NCBI GenBank assembly: GCA_944548615.1
Contig: OX155980.1
Location: 64,613,595-64,677,594, forward strand
Reading direction: 5' to 3'
Source: Micropterix aruncella
Taxonomy: Eukaryota > Arthropoda > Insecta > Lepidoptera > Micropterigidae
Length of the DNA stretch: 64,000 nt
Shown here: positions 55,363-64,000 of the stretch, one piece after another
Position numbering within the stretch: the stretch's first letter is position 1
How the letters are laid out: the number at the start of each line of letters is the position of its first letter
Position numbers and translations under genes: made by a program
The notes under the pieces: model-generated
What the model saw: the letters and a program-made list of their open reading frames with translations, nothing else
Database searches by the model: none
Told to the model about the DNA's origin: nothing

Positions 55363-56159
55363 GGGGCCGTCCACATATTACGTAATCACCGAGGGGGAGG
55401 GAGGGTTGGAGCTGAGGTTTACGCTTGATTTACGTGGGGGGGGGGGAGGGGGTGCCCGTCCTGATTAGGTAATCAACTTTGGTGGCAGCATTGCAATTTT
55501 TGTAGGTATCAACCTGCACGTAAATAGCGCAGTGAATATGCTTGATAATCCACTAGCCTGCTCCTGCGCGCGCTAGCAAGCCTGTGGTCGCTCTGCGTGA
55601 CGGCGGCTCGGAACGGCAGGCGCGCCGCTGCAACTCTGGACTCACGCGCCGCTGCACGCTCCAACTCAATCGCGGAAAGATTAACGTGGTTGTGTGGCGC
55701 ATCAAAGGCCGATTTACACATGGAGTTTCTCAGTACATACGCCAAAACGTTTTCATTCCTCTCGGGACAGGAGGCTCAACGGCGGGCCGACGACGAGTAG
55801 AGGCAGTTTAAAAAGAAATACAATAATTGCACGAAGGATCCGGAGTTCTGCCGCATTGTGGAAGAGCAGATCAACGAGTTGAAAAAGTTGACCGTCGTTA
55901 AGAAGGTTCGGACATTGAACTTCTTCAATGTTTCTTTAAACCATTCTTAAATGTTATTTTGCACTTTAACCGTCTTCAAACACTTTACAACCGCTGGGTT
56001 CACGATTCATTACATTTTCCGCAAAGTCGGTTGATTACGTAATCTTGGGGCTAGGGGGGGGGGGGGGGGGGGGGAGGACAGGCCGCTGATTACGTCTGTT
56101 GACATGGGGAGGGGGTAAAAATTTCTATAAACGTGATTACGTAATATGTGGACGGCCCC
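55363..56159 (+). mobile_element. 0.8-kb inverted-repeat DNA element, copy 2 (Harbinger-like)
   Basis: The ends GGGGCCGTCCACATATTACG (left) and the same sequence in complement (right, 56,140-56,159) are flanked by CTA at 55,360-55,362 and 56,160-56,162. The subterminal motif ATTACGTAATC occurs near both ends. It matches 24,859-25,660 in ends, length, the GC-rich block (55,560-55,680) and an ORF start. The class is inferred from 3-base TA-containing duplications. It also contains G-runs, including 21 G at 56,054-56,074. Confidence 0.8.
55720..55950 (+). pseudogene. Small ORF inside the 0.8-kb element, one in-frame stop
   Basis: From ATG 55,720 the frame reads MEFLSTYAKTFSFLSGQEAQ and RRADDE, then TAG (55,798-55,800), then RQFKKKYNNCTKDPEFCRIV, EEQINELKKLTVVKKVRTLN and a stop at 55,948-55,950: 76 codons with one nonsense codon. 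The composition (charged, predicted helical) is protein-like. Copy 1 preserves the bases leading to the ATG and the first dozen residues (MEFLSSCAKAFS) before diverging. I do not recognise the family; a captured host exon or an accessory protein of the transposon are both possible. Confidence 0.45.
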
Positions 56160-56162
56160 CTA

Positions 56163-57942
56163 TTAGTCGGATCAAATGGTTTATTAAACAATTTTTTCCT
56201 TAGAATGAAATTCAATAATCTTTTCTATCTATTAGAAACAATTTAAAAATATATGATTATAATGATCTCTCGCCCTGGGCCCCTAGAACACTCTCCAATT
56301 GTGGACAAAACTCTGGACAAAACACCTCTTTCAATCAAATATGTTCGGAGTACAAAAATATTTTTTTCTAAAGTGGAGAATTTTCTTTCAAATAGAGTTG
56401 AATTCACCAAAAATATAAGAATGATTTGCGTGAACCTGCTATTCAGTAGGTACTAATATTTTAGATAATGATTATCTTGCATTTGTGTATATTAAGAAGT
56501 TTTCAAAATAAAGCTGAATTTAATAAGTATTCGTAATACCCATATTATTAGCATAAGATATTGTATAAGCTAAGTTAATTTTGTATAGCATAGTTAACAT
56601 TGTATAACATAGTTAATAACATATAATAAAGTACCTATGTTTTGTGTAAGCATTAGAGAAAACCTTAATTTAGTCTATTATTTAGCAATTATTGTATACA
56701 CGCCCTTTAATTAAATGTTGGTTTTGACAAATGAATTAAAATTTAAAAAGCCCTTATATCCAAACATATTTTTTCGATAAAATATACGTTTGGAAAATAA
56801 TATTTTCAATGTGGTTTCAATGTGTGTACGGAAATCCTGTCCTATTGCGTCGTGGTTTTTTGAATTAGGAAAATAAAATAAGTTCTTACGTGCAGCTTGG
56901 ACAAAATGCTACATTAGAATTGCACAGCTGCAGAATAAAGTAATCTTGTTGATATGGCAGTAACCTCTTCGCGGGGTGCGATTTTAATTACGGCCATAAT
57001 TATTTAGGTGGAGATAGTATAGCACTTTACAAACACGAATAATGTACATTTTTCATGACGTGTTATGAAAGTTGTTGATTCCCACATATACCAATTTAGT
57101 TGTATAATATACGACTTATAATATATCATCATGATATTATATTACATTTTAGAAAAGTTACACGAATCTGTCATTTTAATATCAATATTTAAATAGTAAC
57201 CAAAAAGGCATTTTTCAAGAGAAATAAAAACTTTTCTTCCTAAAATAAAACTATTATTTTCTGTTTTTTTTAAAAGGTAAAGATTAATAAAAAAATTATC
57301 TTCTTTTGAATATGTTTTCTTTTATAAACTAGTATTTATTTAAAATGTTTGCCCTAGAATAACTGTTTACTTAGTTGGGCGACATGGGACCGATCTTCAC
57401 TATAAGCACGACACAACTTGCTGTGGGTCTTATTTAAAGTGTAGATAATAATTATGATTTGTTACGCTTGTTACATATTATGTACAATAATGTACATTAC
57501 CTTAAATAAATAAATACTTTCTAAGTACAAAGAAAAATAGTGTGGTTTTTGAACGAAATGCCTAAATTTTCCTTATTTTATGTAGTTTTTGAATAAATTT
57601 ATGTAATCGAATTTCAGGAATTTCCATATTCTTATGTAAGAAATCACTAACGTACCTAATGTAACTATATAATGCATATAATGATGCATTCTTGCTACTA
57701 GTTACAAACATGTTATTATCATGTGAGCGGTCAAAAGGACAACATATGTTATTGAAATGAGTTCTACTGATTACAGATTAAACAAACAACTTGGAAATCG
57801 TAATGACAAATCCAAATATCTGAGATAAATAATTGCATGGGTATGACAACAAAAAGTTTAAATTATACTTAAAGTATCATAATTATTGAAGAATTTCTAA
57901 ACGAAGTTTTAAATTTGACGTTCATTCGTTTTATTGAATACT
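56163..57942. other. Unassigned AT-rich sequence
   Basis: Short local repeats of GTATAACATAGTTAA (56,580-56,620) occur. No coding motif is seen. Confidence 0.45.
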
Positions 57943-58019
57943 AGCCGTTACCCGCGGCCTCGCATCGCGTAAAGTTTCGAATTTATTTGGTAATTTAAGT
58001 AAGGAGGCGCTTATTTGCC

Positions 58020-58894
58020 TTCTAATTTATTTATTTATTTATTTTATTTATTTAAGTCCAAAAAAAATACATTTAATTACAAAAACATTCTCTTAGCCTA
58101 ATATTTCATAATTAATTAAACAGTTTTTTTTTAATTTACCTAACTCGGAAAGAGATTCAGAAATAATAGTTTGTGGTTTACCACCTTACTAGGAATAACC
58201 TGTATCGAGGTGGTACCAACAGAAATCGTATATTGCCTGCCGAAAGAGCCTGATATACCCGCTCTTAAGTTTTCATTTTATTTTAATATTTTTTTTAAAC
58301 TTTATATTGCAATGGTATGTTCAATTAATAATTACAAGGATGGGGGTAGTTACTTTATTCTAAAATTTAAAAATTTTGAAGATACCAAATTAAACGGTAG
58401 GTATTTTTGTTCAAATATTCATAAATAAATATTCTTACATCTAATATAATACATAGGTACATAGATACGATAATCGCATAAACTTTACATGAATTTATAT
58501 TAAAAGTATATATAAATAAAAATTATTATAAATAAGTACATACATATAATATGATAATAAAAAAATAAAAAATAGAAAAAATATTATTATGATAATACGA
58601 GTATATATTCACATATGCAAAAGTGCCTTGATAACTATTTATCAAAGAAAATGACAATTTACAATGCCATTTTATTATATAATATAGAAGTTAATTAAGA
58701 ATGTAGGTAGGTACTACAATACAATACAATATAGCCGTAAATTTGCATAATATATATAAATAGAAATATGTTCATTCAAGAGATTTCAATAACGCCTCGC
58801 AGTCTTTCCTAGATTTATTAAGCAGCCAATTTATAACCACTCTTCGAAAAGTAGGGTATGGTAAGTCGGTCGTCTTTGTATAGTATAGTCGTCA
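58020..58894 (-). mobile_element. CR1-type 3' end, inserted with 8-bp duplication
   Basis: TATTTGCC occurs at 58,012-58,019 and 58,895-58,902. On minus the insert begins within the RT C-terminus (PTFRRVVINWLLNKSRKDCE followed by a stop near 58,780), then has a long AT-rich 3' UTR and a TTTA-type tail (58,021-58,048 on plus). It resembles the end of the 16.5-21.1 kb element in structure (NxWLLNK shortly before the stop, same tail type). Confidence 0.78.
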
Positions 58895-58938
58895 TATTTG
58901 CCACTATATATTTAAGTACCCTTTAGATATATAGTGCG

Positions 58939-59192
58939 TAACTTTGTAAGCAATATGTTAATAGTTTTTGATGAAAAATAAACGGTTCACGGGGGTGCCG
59001 GAGGGGGTAGAAACCCGGAGAATCTTCCTCCATGTCTCCGTTCGTTCACCCCACACGCGCTACCCTTCCGGTACGCGTGAGGTTGTCGTTGCACGACATC
59101 CCGGGCAGATAAAACGACCCATGTTGTTAGAACTGCCCGGGTGGTGGGCGGGGTTTCTTCCCCCTCAAGTCACCGCGTAAACGTATAACATA
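58939..59192. mobile_element. 254-bp GC-rich insertion with 10-bp duplication
   Basis: ATATAGTGCG occurs at 58,929-58,938 and 59,193-59,202, and the block between is absent from the other family C copies. It is GC-rich (GGGGGTGCCGGAGGGGGTAG, CCCGGGCAGATAAAACG) in an AT-rich context. No A-rich tail is evident at either end. I do not recognise its source; a 5'-region fragment of a retroelement is one possibility. Confidence 0.65.
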
Positions 59193-59899
59193 ATATAGTG
59201 CGAGACGTCCCCCCTCTGATGCACGCTACCTATCTCGTAGATACGCGTCTTGTTCCTGACCACCCGCGACGCCTTCCGCTGAACGCTGACCTTGCTGGGC
59301 CAGCAGCCGCCGCCGATGCCTGCTAGGTATTTCGAGGTGCTTGCACGCATTAATTATTTTATGATATCTCTTTAACTATACCACCTAAAAAGTTACAGTA
59401 AATGGCTTATTTTATCTTTATTTAAAACCCGTGATAATGGATTAATTTATTTTAATCAGGGATCTTATATAATTGCTAATGTCTTTAAAAACACTGCCTA
59501 CTCATTTTTCTTATTTTTTTGAGATATGAGCAGTTACAGTTAAAAGTTCGATATATATTATAGCGGACTTTTTTATAGATCTCTTTGAGGTCGATGTTTT
59601 TGTTATTTATTGTTTTCACATATATTAAATCGTTTCATCAGTGCACGCCTATAAAGCAACTCACCAGCTTATTTTCTACGTCTTGATTTACAAATATTTT
59701 GATTTCGTATTGAACACCAATATTTATATCAATAAAATATAGCCCATAGCACTCGGTAATAATGGAACTTTTTATTAGTATAAGAATTTTTCAAATTAGA
59801 TGAGCAGTTTCAGAGTTTACCCCCTACTTACAAAACTTACAAACTTACTAACACTACTTTTAAAAAATATTAGTACTTATTTAAATTTGTGGTGACCCC

Positions 59900-60233
59900 A
59901 TGAAATAAAATAAACAAAATAAAATACGAATGCCATAGAAACCAACGATCGCGCGGAGTCGGGCCCATCATAAAGCTATTACCAGTATTACACTTTTGAC
60001 GGGTGAGCAGTGGACTCCGGACTAACGACCGGAAATAATAGGCTTAGGACAGCTTTCTGGCCACATGTGAACTTTACCTTACCACGCATTCACTTCCCCT
60101 TCTAAGCCATAGAATCGAAGATGCAGAAATCGCGGTTTTAGATATTTTTTTCTAATAAGAAGTTGATTATTTCCTGGAGAGTTTAAGATCTTTTATGAGG
60201 TGAAACAGACACTTGGCTGGCAGGCCCCGAGCG
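59900..60233 (-). mobile_element. R2-superfamily retrotransposon 3' end, second copy
   Basis: On minus it starts at 60,233 with codons for ARGLPA, then LFHLIKDLKLSRK, KISKTAISASSILWLRRGSE, and then a 3' UTR with ATGATGGGCCCGACTCCG. Alignment by eye with 37.7-38.6 kb is clear over both coding and UTR parts. Stops within the coding part show decay. Its 5' truncation point is at ARGLPA. Confidence 0.72.
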
Positions 60234-60523
60234 TTATGCAAATATGTCTGTTGCAAATCTGACGCTGTCAAAGTGACATTTGTGCAAATTTATCAGATGC
60301 AAATCTAACCCTTATTACATCTTCTATTTTAACCTTAAGAAGAGGATGGAAATATAATTAGTATACTTCTTATATGTCTTAAAATTTTCAATTTCTTTTT
60401 AGAAGCCCAAAGAAGTGATTATAGTATTATGTTAAGGAATTTGAGTTAACAATAATATTTTGTACATTCTTACGTATTTATTAATTGTACTGCATATATG
60501 AAACAGGTGCATATACATGGTAT
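60234..60523. other. Unassigned sequence
   Basis: Several TTGCAAAT/ATTTGCA motifs occur at 60,236-60,310. Nothing else is recognised. Confidence 0.4.
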
Positions 60524-61240
60524 AACTTGGGTTGTCGACTACAACGGACGAGCCCGTCACCTCAGGAAGTTTTAACGATTAGTCGTTCCTAACCTAACCT
60601 AACAGCTAGTTATGATAGGAGATATAGGTTAGATTAGGTTAGGTTAGGAAGTCAATGCATCTACTTAACGTAGAAAGTTATAATAGTTAATAAAAGTATA
60701 ATAGGTAATAGATAATATAAGTCATATATAAACACATTATTGTTAGTTACCCACTGAAAAGGCACTAGCCTTAGTGGGGAACTGTGACATGTAATTTGTA
60801 TCTTTTTTTATGAATAAAGACTACTACCAAAAAAAAAAAAAAATCTCCCTGGAGTGAACGTAGAAGACTTGGGACAAAAACAGTCCACCATCTAGCTACG
60901 TCACAAGCCCGTAAGAGGCCAACGCCTTAACCGCGAGATAGCCAGGAATGTTACCTGGCGGGCCGACACTCACGCCCTTACTTCCAATTGTGACCAGATT
61001 TCTCCGGTCTCTCGATTGGTTCCGAGTTCGAGGTCGCTTGCGCGGTCCTCTCCCTTACGAAGCGGTGAAACGGTGTATACCGAATCTATCGCGGACCACA
61101 GCGTTCTGTGGTGACGGGCTCGCCCGCTGTAGTCGACAACCCAAGTTGTTAGTCAGAGTGCACAGTCGATTGGCTTACGCCGCACGGTGCGTAGACGGTC
61201 CAGGAGCGCCAGAAGTTTGATTCCCAGGGGAAAGTTTTTA
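60524..61240 (+). repeat. Dispersed repeat family A, copy 4, with an insertion
   Basis: Opens AACTTGGGTTGTCGACTACA (60,524) and has the same motif in complement at about 61,110-61,147 (GGTGACGGGCTCGCCCG...CCAAGTT), giving a 38-base inverted pair. Similarity to copy 2 continues past that pair to about 61,240, so the pair is not simply the two termini. The copy is interrupted by an A-tailed insert (about 60,596-60,843), and the sequence on either side matches copy 1 without a gap. Confidence 0.68.
60596..60843 (+). mobile_element. A-tailed insertion with telomere-like repeats
   Basis: The insert begins with CCTAACCTAACCTAAC, then AGCTAGTTATGATAGGAGAT, then five units of TTAGG type (one TTAGA), and ends with AATAAA followed by a tail of about 15 A (60,829-60,843). 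An AATAAA signal and poly-A tail point to a retrotransposed RNA. There is no reading frame of note. Confidence 0.6.
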
Positions 61241-61405
61241 CTGAGTAGTTATATTGACTCCATTGGCCATCCTAGATACGTAGATAATACCTTGAATTCT
61301 AGCTAAAACCTACCGTTATTTTTATTACTACAAAAGATGCTGGTATCATGCTGATTAGAAATATATTTGACCCTTAGGAGAGATTGTAGGATTCCATTGT
61401 GAACG
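61241..61405. other. Unassigned sequence
   Basis: Nothing recognised. Confidence 0.4.
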
Positions 61406-61690
61406 AAAGCATTGCATTGCGTTAATCATGAAACTCTTATAATACCACTTAAACATTACGGAACATAAGATAAAGATTTGGTTTTAATTGTATCATACGT
61501 GGAAGGACACAAAAAGTTGAGATAAATAGAGTAGTCGCTGAATCGCTAGTAAAATTTGGTGCTCAGCGAAAATCGATTTTACGTCCTTATTTAATTCTTC
61601 TTTTTATTATCCACCTGCCATATACAATACAATACAAGTAAGATATATTTTTTTTGCAGATGATACCACTACCATCAAAACATAAGTAGT
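61406..61690 (+). pseudogene. CR1/L2-group RT palm relic
   Basis: With frame changes and stops the plus strand reads HCVNHETLIIPLKHYG, DLVLIVSYVEGHKK, VEINRVVAESLVKFGAQRKS, ILRPYLILLFIIHLP and IFFADDTTTIKT. This follows FDCVNHE-L--KL-HYG, SYL-GR-Q-VEI, G--QGSILGPLLFLIYINDLP and FADDT of the group. The minus frame across this stretch is antisense. Confidence 0.68.
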
Positions 61691-62181
61691 TTTAATTAAT
61701 AGGATTTTTCCTAACTCGACGTATTTCTGGCAGGACGTATTATGAGAGCTAAATTGCGACACTGTTAACCCCCTCCCCCCCCCCCCCGTATGTATGGCCA
61801 AAATCATTAATTTTCCAAAAACTTAAATTTTAAAGTTTTTTCGTTAGTAACCCAGACTTTGACATTCAAGCCTTAAATTATGACAAATCTACTTATCGAA
61901 TGGATTTCACTTATTTCTTTTTGTAGTTGACACTTTCACTAAGCTAAAAAAACATTAAAATACTAAACAACTGCAGGATTTTAATTTACGACCCATAACG
62001 TTTCTTTTTTAATGTACCTACATGTTATGTCTCAAAACAAAATGTCTAGCTCAAAAAGTCAATACGACATTAATAGGGTATGATACTAGAAAAACTTGCT
62101 ATACTATCCGCAGTACAAACTGGCGACTGGGGCAATTAGAGACAGTTAACATAGGAATGGTACCATGTCGATAAAATATTA
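61691..62181. other. Unassigned sequence with a C-run
   Basis: CCCCC-T-C13 at 61,769-61,787. Nothing else is recognised. Confidence 0.4.
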
Positions 62182-62630
62182 TCTATACTAATATTATAAA
62201 GAGGTAAAGTTTGTGATGTTGTAGGAAGTAATCTCTGGATCTAATGAACCGATTTTGAAAATTCTTTTACCAATAGAAAGCCACATTATTTGTGAGTGTC
62301 ATAAGTTATATATTAATCCGAAAAATGAAAAGACCTTTTCGTGGTAGTCGGATTTGCAAAGTAAGTCGGAGAATAAGCAGTCGAACAAAAACGTTTCTAA
62401 CTAACACTGCCTTAACGATGAGAGATATATGATTAAGTTCTAGAGAAAAGTTGTAGAGCTTGATAATGCCTACAAAAAAGTCAGCGACAGCATATGTCTA
62501 ACTTTTATATTATATTAATTATGAATTCTTATCAAAATAAGTAAATTTATCGTCTCAAGTGTTTAAAACAAAAGACTTTTCCCTTTTACTGCATAAATAA
62601 TTAAAGAGATAATACGACATAGGTATGGAA
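62182..62630 (+). repeat. Helitron-like repeat family D, copy 2
   Basis: Starts TCTATACTAATATTATAAAG after an A (62,182). 62,346-62,514 is nearly identical to 28,998-29,165 and 62,515-62,610 to 29,840-29,945. It stops short of the 3' end found in copy 1. Confidence 0.7.
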
Positions 62631-62649
62631 CCGTATCGTAATCTGTACT

Positions 62650-62820
62650 TCTATACTAATATTATAAAGAGGTAAAGTTTGTGACGTTGTAGGAAGTAAT
62701 CTCTGGATCTACTGAACCGATTTTGAAAATTCTTTTACCAATATAAAGCCACATTATTTGTGAGTGTTATAGGCTATATATTAATCCGAAAATTGAAAAG
62801 ACTTTTACCTGCTAAAATTA
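62650..62820 (+). repeat. Helitron-like repeat family D, duplicate of the head
   Basis: The first 150 bases of copy 2 (62,182-62,335) recur here with only a few differences, including GAACCGATTTTGAAAATTC. The body of the repeat is missing. Confidence 0.72.
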
Positions 62821-63042
62821 GATAGATAAAATTCCTAGATTTAGCCAAAAGCGGTGAGTAAATACCGTAATAGGTGGTAAGTAGCTAACCGATTAGGACT
62901 ATTAATTGTAGTAACCGTAACAGTTCGATTTCGACATTTTATGACATTTTAACGACGCTTTTGCCAAATTAGTTTTCGTCTACTTTAATTATTGTGCGTA
63001 CTGTGTAGGTCATTAGGCATTATTGATAACAAAATATTCTGC

Positions 63043-63050
63043 TATAAAAG
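63043..63050 (+). promoter_or_regulatory. TATA-like box upstream of the 63,110 frame
   Basis: TATAAAAG lies 67 bases before the ATG at 63,110. This spacing would allow a start of transcription about 30 bases downstream and a leader of about 35 bases. In AT-rich DNA such a match can arise by chance. Confidence 0.4.
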
Positions 63051-63109
63051 GCTTAATGTCAAAGAGCATAACTCATTTGTTATACGAACTCTATTTGTGA
63101 ATCTACATC

Positions 63110-63400
63110 ATGATGGAAGATTTTTGCAAAACTAATTTGACCAAGTTAAGAAGTGATGTTAACCAGCAAAGCCGGCATGTCATTCTCAACATTTATAAGT
63201 GGTTTCATAAGTTGAAAGAAGACCCTGATGTCATAAGGAAAATTGATTTTCAACAACCAAGAAAGTTGGCAGCATTAGTTTGTGGAACGAGCGAACGAAC
63301 TCTAGATCGAATTCGGAATCGATTCAAAAATCTCCAGAACGAAGACCTGGCCAAAGCACATAATATAATTGACACCCATTCTCATGTTATTAATCTATAA
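63110..63400 (+). CDS. Open 97-codon frame with helix-turn-helix-like region, transposase N-terminus suspected
   Basis: The frame starts MMEDFCKTNLTKLRSDV, followed by QQSRHVILNIYKWFHKLKED, QQPRKLAALVCGTSERTLDR and IRNRFKNLQ, and stops at 63,398-63,400; after the stop the same frame reads DDSDSEHEYE to a second stop. R--ILNIYKWFHKLK...AALVCGTSERTLDRI resembles the N-terminal helix-turn-helix of a group of animal DDE transposases (SxxTxxRI recognition helix). No catalytic domain follows within the window, and a fold-back lies 200 bases downstream. It could be a truncated transposase, a non-autonomous element's small protein, or a short real gene. I cannot name the family with confidence. Confidence 0.5.
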   Translation: MMEDFCKTNLTKLRSDVNQQSRHVILNIYKWFHKLKEDPDVIRKIDFQQPRKLAALVCGTSERTLDRIRNRFKNLQNEDLAKAHNIIDTHSHVINL

Positions 63401-63595
63401 GACGATAGTGACAGTGAACACGAATATGAATAGCTTGCTGACTTTCTTTGTTCAGTTTTATTTTTTTTTGTATAACAATTACTTTATTGTCAACTATTAT
63501 AAATTTGATACTTTTATATTTTTATTTTAATAATTCAATATCAATATTTATATGTTTAACCTATTTAATATTTATCGTAATGAAACAATACTGAA

Positions 63596-63650
63596 ATATA
63601 AATAGGATAGAAAATGATGCGGTAAATTCGTTTTCTATCCTATTTATAAT
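63596..63650. repeat. Short fold-back, relative of 6.8-7.0 kb
   Basis: AAATAGGATAGAAAA and its complement TTTTCTATCCTATTT flank about 15 bases including GCGGTAAATTC. The right flank AACCGCGATAGTCTTCGA matches, inverted, the left flank of the fold-back at 6.8 kb. Confidence 0.7.
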
Positions 63651-64000
63651 GTCAAAAAACCGCGATAGTCTTCGATTTTATAATACTGAAATAATATTTA
63701 TTTCCCTCGTTTCATTACTTTATCGATATTCCTTTTGTATGCGTAAACTACCTACACTACGGTTACATGTATCGCTCCATAAGGCCGTGCAAGTGCGAAA
63801 GAGATGGCACGATTTCGATGATAAATTACCTGACTCGCCACTTTGTAATGCGGATAGTATAGTTTAAGCGGCTATCCAAAAAGGTATTATACATTTTAAT
63901 GATGGTTTTTCTTAAAAAAGTGTGTTTTACTTATTACAAGTGAGCGCAGCTAATTAAGCTCCTCTATATTTATGGAAACTATAATTAAAGAAAAAAAAAA
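63651..64000. other. Unassigned sequence to the window end
   Basis: The plus frame 63,649-63,867 has no motif. The window ends in a short A run. Confidence 0.4.

Larger units (their letters stand above)
57943..59880 (-). repeat. Helitron-like repeat family C, copy 3, with two insertions
   Basis: On minus it ends CGCGGGTAACGGCTAG followed by T (57,943). The internal motif CCTTCCGCTGAACGCTGACC lies at 59,271, and the 5' side fades near 59,880. Comparison with copy 1 shows two inserts, at 58,020-58,894 and 58,939-59,192, each between direct repeats. Without them the copy is about 0.8 kb, as expected. Confidence 0.72.

Noticed and set aside
59165..59350. Minus 61-codon frame
   Set aside because: It falls in Helitron-like family C; corresponding positions in copies 1 and 2 do not keep the frame.
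60592..60656. A true telomere array
   Set aside because: Only a handful of units, in both orientations, inside a tailed insertion.

Overview
This window looks like repeat-rich, gene-poor insect DNA, most likely from a moth or butterfly. That is inferred from an AT-rich background, a CR1-type element whose ORF1 ends in an FP25-like domain (typical of lepidopteran copies), lepidopteran-style Helitron ends, and a mixture of I/R1, CR1/Jockey, RTE and R2-type retrotransposons with piggyBac, Tc1 and Harbinger-like DNA elements. I found no convincing host protein gene, rRNA or intact tRNA. Almost every recognisable reading frame belongs to a transposable element, and most are broken. Clade names below come from motif reading, not from database searches.

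Layout. 1-6160 is a minus-strand I/R1-type non-LTR retrotransposon with its 5' part present, split by a recent plus-strand insertion (about 674-2807, intact 596-codon reverse transcriptase frame) and by a small tailed insertion (3086-3480). 6.8-7.0 kb is a fold-back element. 8.2-10.9 kb is a Helitron deletion derivative lying inside an older Helitron-like repeat. 11-16 kb is mostly unassigned, with hairpins, small tandem repeats and one copy of a dispersed repeat (family A). 16.47-21.13 kb is a nearly complete minus-strand CR1-type element carrying two TTAA-flanked MITEs; reading across each empty site restores the frame. 22.9-23.4 kb and 24.1-24.85 kb are retrotransposon relics. 24.86-25.66 kb is a 0.8 kb inverted-repeat element with a sister at 55.36-56.16 kb.

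27.1-27.8 kb is a family A copy between 17-bp direct repeats. 29.0-30.15 kb is a Helitron-like repeat with a 0.67 kb insertion. 30.4-31.03 kb is a broken Tc1-type transposon. 31.6-33.14 kb is an RT plus RNase H relic. 33,213-37,351 is a 4.1 kb piggyBac-like element with TTAA at both ends, itself interrupted by a CR1-group element. 37.7-38.6 kb is the 3' part of an R2-superfamily element with a restriction-like endonuclease; a second 3' end lies inverted at 59.9-60.23 kb. 38.95-39.70, 48.03-49.23 and 57.94-59.88 kb are three copies of one Helitron-like family, two of them with datable nested insertions.

41.7-43.1 kb holds RTE-type relics, 45.29-46.27 kb another Helitron-like element, 50.2-53.4 kb a decayed CR1/Jockey-group element, 53.8-54.1 kb the C-terminus of an I/R1-type polyprotein, 61.4-61.7 kb an RT relic, and 63.1-63.4 kb an open 97-codon frame downstream of a TATA-like box.

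The window is best read as a layered insertion record. I did not find a clear new biological system. The items most worth checking are the paired 0.8 kb inverted-repeat elements that share a GC-rich block and ORF start, the two R2-type 3' ends, the TTAA MITEs, family A with its strong hairpin, and the open frame at 63,110.
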